Assembly (NCBI GenBank): GCA_017163975.1
Contig: JAFFSR010000364.1
Coordinates: forward strand, 1,752,408-1,816,407
Direction: 5' to 3'
Length of the DNA: 64,000 bases
From: Anastatus disparis
Lineage: Eukaryota > Arthropoda > Insecta > Hymenoptera > Eupelmidae
A program made the translations under genes and the position numbers. The notes under the pieces were generated by a model that saw nothing but the letters and a program-made list of their open reading frames with translations, did not search any database and was not told where the DNA came from. Positions 9,961 through 21,047 of the stretch are shown here, one piece after another. Within the stretch, counting starts at the first letter, position 1. Each line of letters opens with the position of its first letter.

Positions 9961-12075
9961 ATGGAAATAGATTGTTTACAAAGTCAATCTTCAGTACAAT
10001 CCGTATCTAAATTTAGTTTTGATTACATCAACAATGATTTGAATGATATTTCAGATGATCTTGAGATAGATGATTCTTGTGCAGCAATTGCTTTACCATC
10101 ACATATTATCAATGATTCCATTGAATTATTGAATAACTTAAAAGTAATTTTTCATGATCCATTAACCTCCAAAGATAAGGAAATAAAAATTTTAACAATT
10201 TTGCCAAGCGCATGGACTCATACTGACATAAAAAAATATTTTCATGCCACTGATCATATGATCGAATATGCTCGTAATCTTCTGCAAGACAAGGATATTT
10301 TGTCATCACCTCATCACAAAAAAGGTTGGCATTTTAGTAATTTCAATGTTTTTGAATATTTTAATTTATAAATATAGAATAATTTCATGATAAGAAGCAT
10401 ATACAAAATATGAAAACAGTTATTTATCTTTATTCTCTTAAATTTGTTTAGTTTCTGTATATTTTAAGTTATTGTCTTTGTATAAAAATGTTCAACTAAA
10501 CATTATCTTATATTGATATTTGAAATATTCTATATTATACTTTAGGAATAATATAACACATCTACTAATAGTATATTAATAATATTCACATTATATTTGT
10601 TATTTTTAATTTTTACAATAAAATATGTTAACGGATTGGAACTCAAATAAGCTATGTTTACTGAATTGATATTAAAATGTTAAACAAATAAAAGTTCTTT
10701 ATAATGAATACTATCATAAATATTGTATTTTGCATGAAATATTTTCTGTTTAGGTAATTCCATATCTTGTGAAGTGATCGCTACAGTTAAGGACTTTTAT
10801 TTGAGAGATAATGTAAACTGGACTATGCCTGGTTTAAAAGATACAATATGTGTAAGAACTAGTGATGGAATGAAAGAGAAGCTTCAAAAACGACTGATTT
10901 TGTTGAATCTAAAAGAATTGTACAAACTCTATTAATTAGAGTTTCCAGAAAATAAAATTAGTTTCACAAAATTTACAATATTGCGTTATAAAAACTGTGT
11001 GTTAGCAGGAAGCGGTGGGACTCACAGCGTGTGTGTCTGTTCGTATCATCAAAATGTTAAATTGATGATTTTAGGTATTTTCATTTATTGTGAGCATGCA
11101 TCTTAATATAAATAATAGTAATCCTAATTTTAATAGCTTTTTTTTCCAGATTGTCATTTAGCCAATTTAACGAAAAATGAAGAGCAGAAAATAACTTCTG
11201 ATCTATGTTATTTCAACAACTACGAGAAATGTCCAGGATCTATTAATCTAGAAAATTTTTCATCAAAAGTTTTTGAAGATAATTATGTTACCTCAATTTT
11301 TTTTGAGCAGTGGATCAATAAACCACAAACAACCTTAGAAACATAAATCAAGGAAACGTCTGATTTTGTAGTATATTTTTGTAAAAAAGTGAAAGAACTG
11401 CTTCCTCATGCATTTATTGCATCAAAACAATCTATATATTCGAGCACGTTAAAGGACAATCTAGAATCCAATGAATTTCAAATAATTGTTGATTTTGCAG
11501 AGAACTATGCATTCACAATTCAAGATGCTGCTCCTGGTTTTCACTGGAACAATAACCAAGCCACAATCTATAATGTAGTCATTTATTATAGAGATGATGA
11601 AATTACTAAACATAAGAGTTTAGTAATAATATGAGACTGTTTGATTCATGATGCTGTAGCTGTTTATACATTCCGTGAAATAATTTTGAATTTTCTAAAT
11701 GATGAATTTGTATCTATAAGAAAGATTTATAATTTCTCTGATGGTGCCTCTCAACAGTACAAGAATTATAAAAATATCATCAATTTAGCTCATCATATAA
11801 TAGACTTTGGATGCAATGCTGAGTGGCATTTTTATCCAACTGCCCATAGGAAAGGCCCGTGTGATGGTTTTGGGGCTATAATAAAAAGAGGGGCTCTTAA
11901 TGCAAGCCTACAGAGGTCTACAATCAACCCTATTTTAACAAGTAAAGATTTATTTCTTTGGCTAAGCACAACCGAAAGAATGCCAAATATTACATTCAAA
12001 TATTCTACTCAGAAAAATTATGATAAAACAAAGAAATTTTTAGCCCAGCGGTTTAAAAATAAGAGCAGGATATAA
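9961..12075 (+). pseudogene. Broken intron-containing gene of a DDE-transposase-like insect repeat family
   Basis: Collinear blocks of one protein. 9961-10320 has a helix-turn-helix-like part (ILPSAWTHTDIKKYF, ARNLLQDKDILSSPHHKKG). 10752-11070 has GLKDTICVRTSDGMKEKLQ, LLNLKELYKLY, then GSGGTHSVCVCSYHQNVKL. 11149-11630 has CPGSINLE and IVDFAENYAFTIQDAAPGFHW. 11641-12075 has IYNFSDGASQQYKNYKN and AEWHFYPTAHRKGPCDG. Conserved acidic residues in VDFAEN and FSDG fit a DDE-type nuclease core. I recall many related unnamed proteins in insects and Hydra. Introns at ~10330-10752 and ~11075-11149 have gt/ag-like borders. In-frame stops at ~10933, 11344 and 11632 kill it. The role is inferred, and I cannot name the superfamily. 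Confidence 0.65.
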
Positions 12076-12212
12076 CATCTCCAGGAACAATATTGTTTAA
12101 TTCCAACTAATGGTACTATTAGAACCAAATTGTATTCTGCAATTGATGCTTATACGGACACTCATTTTATAATTTTTCTCATTCCTGTATTAACGAATAA
12201 AAGATTTGTTAT

Positions 12213-13123
12213 CGTTTGTTAAAATTTGATTAAAATTATATATTTAATTTAACATTACGATTAGCATCACTAAATAAAAGAAACTTTAAATATTTTTGTT
12301 TTAAGTCATAATTGTAAAATGGAGAACTAGTCATCACTTAAATAAGCTATTAAATTGAGTATTAAATTATCATTATTCATAATTCTTTTTTAGAATTCAA
12401 ACAGTATTTCAAAATTGAAGTGCCATTATAATAAAGATAAAATACTTGTTAAAAGTTCCACGATCCATAAATAAAAGATTTTTTTATTTTTAAGAAGGGG
12501 CCGAACTATCTGTCTTTGTCTAATAGCGTTTTTCATCATTTATGTAAACACTATCCGGTATAACAAGAAAAAAATAGCAGCCCCCGCTAGATATTAGTAT
12601 AATTAGTAAATTTTGTAATAACAACCAAATTTTTTACTGCACAGTTTTTGACTAATTAGAGACCTACTAGCAATTTAGAATATAACCTATCTTTTTTTGG
12701 TAGGTCTCTAATTATTCAAAAACTATGCAGTGAAAAAATTTGGTTGTTATTACAAAATTTACTAATTATACTAATATCTAGCGGGGGCTGCTATTTTTTT
12801 CTTGTTATACCGGATAGTGTTTACATAAATGATGAAAAACGCTATTAGACAAAGACAGATAGTTCGGCCCCTTCTTAAATAAATTTTTATAGTAAATATA
12901 TCTTATGTGTATAAAAATTATTCAGTTTCATATTTTGTATTTCCAGAAATATGATATGAATTTTAATTATTAAATATATTATAGATATTAAAATAATTAC
13001 AATAACAATTAATTGAAATACATAAAATTGTTTTTATTGAATTTTGATAATGTGTACGTAATCGGCAGTTAGTATTTCAATTCTAAATTAAGACTAACAT
13101 TCTAATTATCAAGAAATTAATAA
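12213..13123 (+). repeat. Direct duplication, copy 1 (contains a MITE)
   Basis: Apart from the MITE at 12494-12874, this stretch aligns end to end with 14198-14720 at about 80% identity by eye. Shared landmarks include 'gtgccattataat', 'acttgttaaaagttccacgatccat' and 'ccagaaatatgatatgaatttta'. It follows directly on the DDE-like gene, so it may be the 3' part of that element. Confidence 0.85.
12494..12874. mobile_element. 381-bp palindromic MITE with TTAA target duplication
   Basis: The ~178-bp arms are near-identical inverted copies around a ~30-bp loop. The ends read GAAGGGGCCGAACTATC. TTAA lies at 12490-12493 and 12875-12878. The paralogous copy at 14198-14720 lacks the element and has TCAA at the same point (~14470), one substitution from TTAA. 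This is an in-window empty site confirming both the boundaries and the 4-bp duplication. TTAA indicates a piggyBac or Kolobok source. Confidence 0.9.
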
Positions 13124-13440
13124 TCCAGAGAAAAAGATTAAGAACAAATTACAGGCTAATCTTGTAGTTAATGGGAGAGAAATTGCATTTGGAGTGGTAA
13201 TTTACTTAAGTCAATTTTTCAGTTTATATGAAAAAAAAACATTTACATTATTTAATTTTGATATACAATGTTGAAAATATACGTATGTAATAACCTAATT
13301 AGATTGCGAATTATTAAAAAAAAATTAATGTGTTTTATAAATAAAACAAAAACATTATTATTTAGAGAAACGTAAATTTATTATTTTGAAAAATATATTC
13401 AACAACTTTAATGCACAAAGTAAAGGTATAATATTTTGTT
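13124..13440. other. No gene seen
   Basis: AT-rich sequence between the first duplication copy and the BESS-like fragment. No open frame, RNA gene or clear repeat found. Confidence 0.4.
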
Positions 13441-13448
13441 TTAATTAA

Positions 13449-13850
13449 TTAATAAATATTATGAAATATATGAATGATATCTAAAAGGCCATTAATACAT
13501 GCTAATAATTCATCAGAAGGTATACTTTTTAGTGACTCTTTTATAGGTACCAATAATGCATCTAGATCTTCACTTTTTTCATCATTAGTTATTTCTGATA
13601 ATTTTGCAATATGATTTTCAGCAAAATCAACAAGTTTTATGTCTACAATTTTCATTAAATTTATTTCATCTTGATTTTTATTATAAAATTCAGAAACTTT
13701 AGGAATCACCTTCTTAATTTTTGTATCCGCTGTTGAAGTCTTTACATTCAATAACATTACATTTTCATAAGTTAACTCTTCATCGTCATTAATATTTTCA
13801 TTAACTGGTTCATTAATTTGTTCTGAAGAACAAAATGATGAAGAAAATTT
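13449..13850 (-). pseudogene. C-terminal fragment of a BESS-motif (MADF/BESS-like) protein
   Basis: On the minus strand a frame is open from ~13850 to the stop at 13449, about 130 codons. It starts SSSFCSSEQINEPVNENINDDEE and includes an internal ATG at 13757. The N-terminal half is acidic. The C-terminus LLVPIKESLKSIPSDELLACI followed by NGLLDIIHIF fits the BESS pattern (hydrophobic ...LP.lk.ip.d....i...ll..i) that ends MADF proteins. No MADF domain is found upstream on this strand, so this is probably a terminal exon or an orphan fragment. Such proteins are transcription factors or the second protein of PIF/Harbinger elements. Confidence 0.45.
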
Positions 13851-13859
13851 TTTTCATTT

Positions 13860-14197
13860 GTAATTATTATTTTTTGAACCTTTATTAGAACAAAGCTATA
13901 TTCAGAAGACAAGGTATGTACAGACAATATTATTTTGTAATTACTATTCTAAACGTAGATTTTATGCATTAACAACTTTTTGATTTAAACATGATTCATT
14001 ATATTAAGAAATGAAACATTAAGATGAAGCAAACTGGCTTTTCATATCCTTATTTTAAATTATAATATTAAAAGAATAGTTTAGATTTTGATTAATATAT
14101 TCTTGAAACTTGAATACTTAAGATGAAGCCAGCAAGCTTTAAATATTGGTTTGAATTATGATTCTAAAAAACACTGTAGTACTAGTCATTGTCTCCT
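13860..14197. other. No gene seen
   Basis: AT-rich. Two imperfect copies of 'cttaagatgaagc' (~14018 and ~14119) hint at a small local duplication. No coding evidence. Confidence 0.4.
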
Positions 14198-14720
14198 GTT
14201 TAATTTTAATTAAAATTCTCTATTAAATGATAAAATTAATCATTAGTATTACTCAATAAAATTTTCCAGAAGAAAATAAACTTTTGATATTTTTGTTTTA
14301 GGTTATAATTACAAAAAAAAAGAACTTATCATTGCTCTGTATTGAATTTTCATTACTCATAACTCAATTTTTAAATTTAAAAAGTATTTCAAAATTAAAG
14401 TGCCATTATAATGCGGATAAAACACTTGTTAAAAGTTCCACGATCCATGAATGAAAGATTTTTTCATTTTCAAATAAATTTTTATAGTAAATACATCTTA
14501 TGTATATGAAAATTATTCAACTTTATATTTTTTATTTCCAGAAATATGATATGAATTTTAATTATTAAATGTATTTTACACATTAGAATAATTACAATAA
14601 CAATTAATTGAAATACATAAAATTGTTTTTGTTGGATTTTAATGATGTGTACGTACTCAACAGTTACTATTCCAATTCAGAATCGAGATTAACATTTGAA
14701 TTATTGAGAAATTAATACAT
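14198..14720 (+). repeat. Direct duplication, copy 2 (empty site)
   Basis: Paralog of 12213-13123 without the MITE. Its TCAA near 14470 marks the position at which copy 1 received the TTAA element. The ~80% identity shows the duplication is not recent. Confidence 0.85.
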
Positions 14721-15194
14721 TTTATTATATTCAAACAATTATCTCTTCGGACATTGTATGATTCATCAATATCTAAGAACCACATCTACAGTATATGTGT
14801 TAAATAAAAAATTCTATATTTTGAAATATTAAAAGTTATGTAGCTCTTCTCCTAATAGTTTAACCAAGTCGAGAAAAGCTTACTTCGAAATGTTATCAAA
14901 AGGAACAAAATAGTTCTTAATGGGTAAAATCAACCTAGTCGAACTCAAGCAATTGAAAATTACATGAAAGTTATGAATGAACTATTTAGAAAATAGCAAT
15001 TCTGAGATTCATAAATATTTTTGTAGATTCTACTCTCAATTTGCAACAAAAAATGTCTTTATGAGTAATTCTCTACACCCCTTAGTTTTTGCTTGGAACT
15101 GCCCCTAAGCTTTTAACTGATTTTCACCGAATTTTATTTTTTTGTTAGGTGAGTTCACATGAAATGTCTCATATATATTAACATATATATCTAT
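14721..15194. other. No gene supported; a few coding-like scraps
   Basis: A broken reading near 14885-15000 gives RNVIKRNKIVLNG and PSRTQAIENYMKVMNELF in one frame with a stop, which looks like eroded coding sequence. I do not recognise it. Confidence 0.25.
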
Positions 15195-15790
15195 ATACAT
15201 GTATATGCAACATTTCACACCAACTGAGAAAGTAAAAAAATTAAAATTGCTGAAACTCTAAGAAATTATTCTTTTTATTACTTTAAATATGTAAAAAAAT
15301 TTTCAAGGATCTAGATTGAAAGGATCAAGAGTTACAGGACCTTGAAATTGAAAAATTTCAGATTGGTTCTTATATATATAACATGGAAATTGAAATTATT
15401 TATTGTTCGCCTCTCAATAAATTGGCTTTCAAGGGGTTATTTTCTTCTATTTTGTATTAACTTTAATATAAATTTTTAACTGTGTGAGTCAGAGTCACCA
15501 ATAAGGAGTTATGACAGTTTAAAATATAAATTTTTATGCATTATTTATTTTTCTTATTGAAAATAGCCTTTCGTATACTTAACATAAGCATCTGGTTCAA
15601 ATATTTATAAACTATTAAAATACGTTGAAAAATCATATAGTGAAATGTTATTTATCAATTAGAAGCTTAATTATTAATTAAACAACACTCGTTATTATTA
15701 TAATTACAATTACTTACGAAAGGCAAATAAGACTTTGAGTTATTGCAAGCTCAAATAATTATTTTTAATAAAAATTTACTTATTTTAAAG
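15195..15790 (+). repeat. Interspersed repeat, first copy
   Basis: Aligns with 18745-19460 in the same orientation at over 90% in its right two thirds. Shared landmarks are 'tttcacaccaactgag', 'caaggatctaga', 'ttgttcgcctctcaataaatt' and 'gtgtgagtcagagtcaccaa'. It lacks ~120 bp present in the other copy after 'aggaccttgaaattg'. No open frame. Confidence 0.85.
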
Positions 15791-15929
15791 AGTTGTTTCG
15801 TCAATAAAAAAAAATAATTAAATATTCACTATTTTACTTGGCTTAACTTTCTATATCTATTTTGGAATATATTTTGGAACACACACTGTTAAAGAAAATG
15901 ATAGCAGGTTCCATTACATCTAAATTCAG

Positions 15930-17850
15930 GATCTGTATAATCTTCTAGATAAGCTGTTACAATTTAAATACTGATTTTTAGATCAGCATTAAAAATTTCA
16001 TTATTATGTGGTACACCTCGAGTAATGTTCATAAATGCTACACGAGCAAAATGGAAAGTTTTCAAGGTTATTTAAGTACCAAGTTCTCCAATACTTTGTG
16101 CAGCCAAAGCACCAACTGCAGTGCCTTGTTCAATTTTTGATTCCATATATTTATCCTTACTTGTATGAATAAATTCAACAACTTGTAACACAGTCAAATG
16201 TACAATATACCTGTAAACTGGGACATCTGGTTTAATACGCTGCCTAATCCTAGCAATTATAATTACAAATATTTTTAAAAATTGAGCTTATTCTTGCTTA
16301 AATTCTTCACTTACACAAGAATATTCCTCTGACATCAAAAGTTGAAAGGTTACTTTTATAAGATCAAGGCCATCTAATGGCTTTTTAATTTTGTACGCTG
16401 ATATAGATTTAATATCATCAAGAATTCTCTTTGTGACAGCCTTGGGGATCAGGAGGTTGCACTAAATTTATAAAAATATATAAACTGTAATTTATTAAGT
16501 AACAAGAAAAAAGAGAAACTTTATTTAAGAAATTTGTACAGTAATCGTACGCTCGCTCAAAATAGACGCCAGCCGCGTATAGCGTACGCGACGCCGCTTG
16601 CTCTAATTAAATAACTATTGGCACGACGAAAAGCGAATATTACAAAAACGTAAGCTAAAAGGGACACGAGCAATAAACACACAACAAAAGAAAGGATTAG
16701 AAAAGCACGAAGGGAATATATGCAATACAACGCACACGCGATCGCCCGGCACACACGTCGTAAAAGACAGAAATAAATTATATAATTTGAATTAGCAATC
16801 GTGATATTATTTTAATTCACAATAAAAGAAATAGAATAAATCTATCTATTTTCGCTCACTCAAGCTCACGATATTCGCACACACAAAAAATACTAATATG
16901 CAATATCGCAAGTCGCTCACGAGTCGTAATGGCTCTATATCGGACGCCGGCGACAGAAGGAATAATAATAGTATTCCTTCTCGTCTATGCTCAGCTTCAT
17001 CTCTCTTGCTGTACGCTGCGCGCGCCGCAAGAGAGAGACAAACGATCCTAAACGGACCCAAGCTCAGCTACTCGAGTCAAGCTGCTCGCTAGCTATATAA
17101 TGTATGCACAGTATACGTGCTATAGAGATTCGCACGTGTGTGCCAACGATTTTGGGTTATGTTCTTAAATATTTGACTCGCGTGGTCTGCTTTCCGTCTT
17201 GCCCGTAGCTGTAGGCTCCCTTCTGTCGGCTATATGCGCCACAAATATACATATAAGTAATATGGCCAATCTGCCATGTTACATCTTATAATCAAGAAGA
17301 CAGTCTTTGCCTCCCATGTACGTTAAATCCATAGAATCTACACCATAAAGAATTTGAACAATATTACCAACAAAATTTTTAACTGTCATATCATAATGTA
17401 AACAAAGATGTTCTAAACTCTTACCAATCTTCTTTTCATGTATCCAGTTCCAGCGATTTTAACACACGATGACCACTATTAGCTTGTTGTTCTACACAAG
17501 CAATCATTTGTAAAATATTAATAAAACTTCCCTTGGATCTTGATAATGCTATAACTAAGAGCCTATTACTAGGATAAAGTTCTTTCAAACATACTTTATC
17601 AGCATGGTCACGAATAGCTGAAAATTTTTTCAAAATCATGGTTTTAATACTTTCTTCTTCAAAACAACCAGGTTGACAAGGCGATCGACCACTTTTCATC
17701 TTATAAATATACTTAGTACACTTTGCATAGCCATTGTTAAGTAATTCTTGTTTGACTTCTAATCAACTATGTCAAGAAAATGTCATTTGACTCCAGAATC
17801 AAGTCCAATTATCCTTCTATATCTCTCTGTCCAATGTTACCAGCAACTAC
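15930..17850 (-). pseudogene. RNA polymerase III largest subunit (RPC1/POLR3A) gene fragment, broken
   Basis: Minus-strand blocks appear in the protein's natural order. ~17850-17436: ELLNNGYAKC, CQPGCFEEESIKTMILKKFS, AIRDHADKVCLKELYPSN, SKGSFINILQMIACVEQQ. ~17400-17284: LCLHYDMTVKNFVGNIVQ, YMGGKD. ~16462-15930: NLLIPKAVTKRILDDI, then [39 protein letters not shown]. These are the conserved core regions around and after the bridge helix of Pol III RPC1. The invariant Gln after GT is a TAA stop (~16070), and others follow (~15970, ~16285), so it is dead. An acceptor-like 'tttag' just before the CNLL block (~16463) suggests a DNA copy with introns rather than a retrocopy. About 100 residues are missing where a GC-richer segment intervenes. 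Confidence 0.85.
16520..17283. other. GC-richer insertion splitting the POLR3A fragment, possibly a solo LTR
   Basis: Roughly 0.76 kb with much higher GC and CpG (gcgcgccgc, cgacgccgct) than its surroundings. It lies between two blocks of the POLR3A copy. On the minus strand it could be read as beginning TGTAACATGG (17284) and ending CTGTACA (~16530), which would fit an LTR. I see no clear target duplication and no second LTR. Small open frames on both strands have no recognisable product. Confidence 0.35.
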
Positions 17851-17914
17851 AATTTTTTCAATAATATTTTTTATGAAATTAAGTAGTTTTATTTGTGAAC
17901 AGTAGAGATTGTCT

Positions 17915-18000
17915 CTTTTCATGTAAAGAATATCCAGTATCAAAATATAAATCATATCTTGGTGATTTAATTTTTATATATTTTAGACTATATTTTTATA

Positions 18001-18038
<38 letters not shown>

Positions 18039-19790
18039 CTTACATCAAGCGTTCGTGTGACGGTAAAGAAAGAGAAAATACTTTTTTTGAAGTTACATTT
18101 CTATTTTAAAATCCTTTTCCTTACTGTTCATGATTTCTATTCTATATTCAAAATAATTTTTCTTCGTTCAGTGTGGTTTTCTATAGGATAAAGGGCCTAG
18201 ACGATTAAAATAGTGAAAAATCCCCTGGCGTTTTCAAAATCCTAAAAGCATCCTTGTTTAGTACATAAAAAAATATGATTCAAGTGAAAATTTTAGTTCT
18301 CTAGACTCTCACATAACCTCAAAATGTCAAAAAAAGTGTTTTCCGGTTATTTAATGATATCTCAGCTTTTAAGCATCGTAAAAATTTTATTTTATTTTGT
18401 AGGTTTGTTTATGGCCTACAACATACTATTTTTGTTTTCATTTTTGGCGCAAAATTTTAATTGTTTTGTGCGTTTGAAAGTTTAATAATGTAATGAAAAG
18501 AAAACTAGAGCAATAGCAGGATCAAAAAAATTATATGATGTATATTTTATGAAAAACCATGTCAATGAATTTTTTCAGATTTTCAAAAATGGTGAAATAA
18601 GGTCAAAATTGCAAAAAAAACCTTGTTTTTATGTTTTTTCTTATTTTTACCAAGTTTTGCAGCTTATTACCATCGAAAATTCTATTATCAATTTTCAATC
18701 TTCTAGAAATTATGTATGTATATATATATATATATACACACACATATGGAATATTTCACACCAACTGAGAGAGTAAAAAAAATTAAAATCGTTGGAACTC
18801 TGAAAAATTATTCTTTTTGTTACTCAAAATATGTAAAAAAATTTTCAAGGATCTAGATAAAAAGAATCAAGAGTTACAGGACCTTAAAATTTCAAAATTT
18901 TTCAAAATTTTTGGAAAAATCCCAACTTTCATTTTTTTCTGAAAATCCTGATGTTTTAGAGATAAATCCATAAAAAACTTTCTTGTTGTAAATAAAGAGA
19001 AGAGTTGACAGAAACACCTGAATTTTGCAGTTTTCTGGTTGGTTCTTATATGTATAACATGGAAATTGAAATTATTTATTGTTCGCCTCTCAATAAATTG
19101 GCTTTCAAGGGGTTATTTTCTTCTATTTTGTATTAACTTTAATATAAATTTTTAACTGTGTGAGTCAGAGTCACCAATAAGGAGTTATGACAGTTTAAAA
19201 TATAAATTTTCATGTATTATTTATTTTTCTTATTGAAAAAAGCCTTTCGTATACTTAACATAAGCATCTAGTTTTAATACTCATAAACTATTAAAAAACG
19301 TTCAAAAATCATATAGTAGAATGTTATTTATCAATTAGAAGCTTAATTATTAATTAAACAACACTCGTTATTATTATAATTACAATTACTTTCCAAAGGC
19401 AAATAAGACTTTGATTTATTGCAAGCTCAAATAATTATTTTTTAATAAAAATTTACTTATTTTGATTTTGAAAACGCCAGGGGATTTTTCACTATTTTAA
19501 TCGCCTAGGCCCTTTATCCTATAGAAAACCACACTGAACGAAGAAAAATTATTTTGAATATAGAATAGAAATCATGAACAGTAAGGAAAAGGATTTTAAA
19601 ATAGAAATGTAACTTCAAAAAAAGTATTTTCTCTTTCTTTACCGTCACACGAACGCTTGATGTAAGTATGTATATATATATAAAAATATATAAAAATATA
19701 GTCTAAAATATATAAAAATTAAATCACCAAGATATGATTTATATTTTGATACTGGATATTCTTTACATGAAAAGAGACAATCTCTACAAT
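17915..19790. mobile_element. 1.9-kb element with ~320-bp terminal inverted repeats
   Basis: 17915-18235 is the reverse complement of 19465-19790 at well over 90%. A TA tract at 18005-18036 is shorter in the right arm. The ends read GAGATTGTCTC, with TA on both outer edges, compatible with a TA duplication. The ~1.2 kb interior has no long frame. It contains the second copy of the repeat seen at 15195-15790. Superfamily is not determinable. Confidence 0.7.
18745..19460 (+). repeat. Interspersed repeat, second copy, inside the long-TIR element
   Basis: Direct copy of 15195-15790 with an extra ~120-bp segment at ~18897-19020. It abuts the right inverted arm at 19465, so the repeat is either part of the element's core or an insertion into it. 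Confidence 0.8.
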
Positions 19791-20249
19791 ATTATTACTG
19801 TGGCTTTTGTTTTAAGTACCCCCCACACCCCTCAATACCCCTCCACAGATCCCCTACGGCAACCCCACAGCACCCCCACGACCCCTCCATTGCCCCCCCC
19901 CTATATTATAATAATGTATTTATTAAATATTTATAAATTAATAATATATTTGATGGAAAATTAAGTCTAAAAAAATATAAAAAAGGAATCATAACAAAAT
20001 AATTTTATAAATCTAAAGACTTAAAACTTAACATAATAATATATAATTTATAATATTAAAATTAATTAATGCTAGAATTAATACAAAAATTTTATTTTTA
20101 AAATATTTATTTTCTTTATTTTTAAATGATTATAGAAAAAAATTTTTTTAATTATTTAAAATAATATAAAAAATTAAATTTTAATATATATTTTTCATAT
20201 TATAAATAAAACATATAAATTATAAAACAAAATCTAAACAAATAACAAA

Positions 20250-20633
20250 ATGGAATGGAATGCGATTGAAGGTAGATATGTTATAATTGATAATGTAAAG
20301 GATCAAGAAATGATGGATAGTTTGAATAATAACATTGAAGATTATTTAAATTATGAGGAAGAGTATGAATATTACTTGGAAAATCTTGCCGATAATAATA
20401 GTTTACATAATACTGAAATATCTGTTTTAAATAATATAATAAATTCATATATTGGTAAAGATAATGAAAAAGTAGAATTTCATAATTGGAAACAAGTATC
20501 AGAATATTATAAATATTACACTAATAAAATTATAGAATATGAAATAACATTACATAAACCAATAAATGAATTTTATCTGAATCAAAATTACGAAAAATAT
20601 TCAAGATATTTATTGAACATTGCACATATTTAA
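20250..20633 (+). CDS. Small Helitron-associated protein, copy A (127 aa, unrecognised)
   Basis: Intact frame ATG 20250 to TAA. It is homologous along its full length to the 131-aa frame in Helitron B (28770-29165, minus), at roughly 35-40% identity by eye. Both begin MEW near the start. Both share 'INSYIG/INNYIG..NEK..F.NW' then 'YYKYYTNKIIEY/YYKYMTNKIIQY', and end with a 'YLLNIAHI/YLLRIANI'-like segment. The protein is acidic and rich in Asn, Glu and Tyr, and probably mostly helical. No known motif is seen. It lies ~1 kb before the Helitron 3' end once the Harbinger insert is removed. It stays open although no helicase is left in this copy. Function unknown. Confidence 0.65.
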   Translation: MEWNAIEGRYVIIDNVKDQEMMDSLNNNIEDYLNYEEEYEYYLENLADNNSLHNTEISVLNNIINSYIGKDNEKVEFHNWKQVSEYYKYYTNKIIEYEITLHKPINEFYLNQNYEKYSRYLLNIAHI

Positions 20634-21047
20634 AAAAAAATATTATGATATAATATTTTTTTAAATTTATTAATTATTTAAATTATAAATTTAATATTTT
20701 TATAAAATGTTTAATATTTTATTAAAATTAAATTTTATGAAAAAAATTTTGATATATTTCTAAAATGTAAAATTAATTAAAAAGATATCAAACAGGAATT
20801 ATAATAAAATAATCCTTTAAATCTTAAATATCTTAAATATACATTTAGATATATCAAACATTATGTTGAATTAATATAATAAAATAATTAAAAATTATTT
20901 TTTTTAATATTTATTGTAATATTTAAATAAAATATTATACATTATATAAAACTATTGATAATTAATAATCGAAAAATTTTTATATATTTATAAAATGTAA
21001 AATTAAGAAAAAAGATATCAAACAGGAATTATAAAAAAATAATCCTC
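20634..21047. other. AT-rich internal repeats of Helitron A
   Basis: Two related ~230-bp units. 'ttaaatcttaaatatacatttagatatatca' at ~20820 also matches 39354-39396, the sequence on the far side of the Harbinger insertion. Rejoining 21050 to 39354 reproduces this paralogous unit base for base in phase, which proves the split. No gene. Confidence 0.7.

Noticed and set aside
10109..10309. 66-codon minus-strand frame
   Set aside because: Antisense shadow of the DDE-like gene's first exon.
19734..19964. Proline/threonine-rich frame
   Set aside because: Product of the C-rich Helitron tract; it crosses the end of the long-TIR element.
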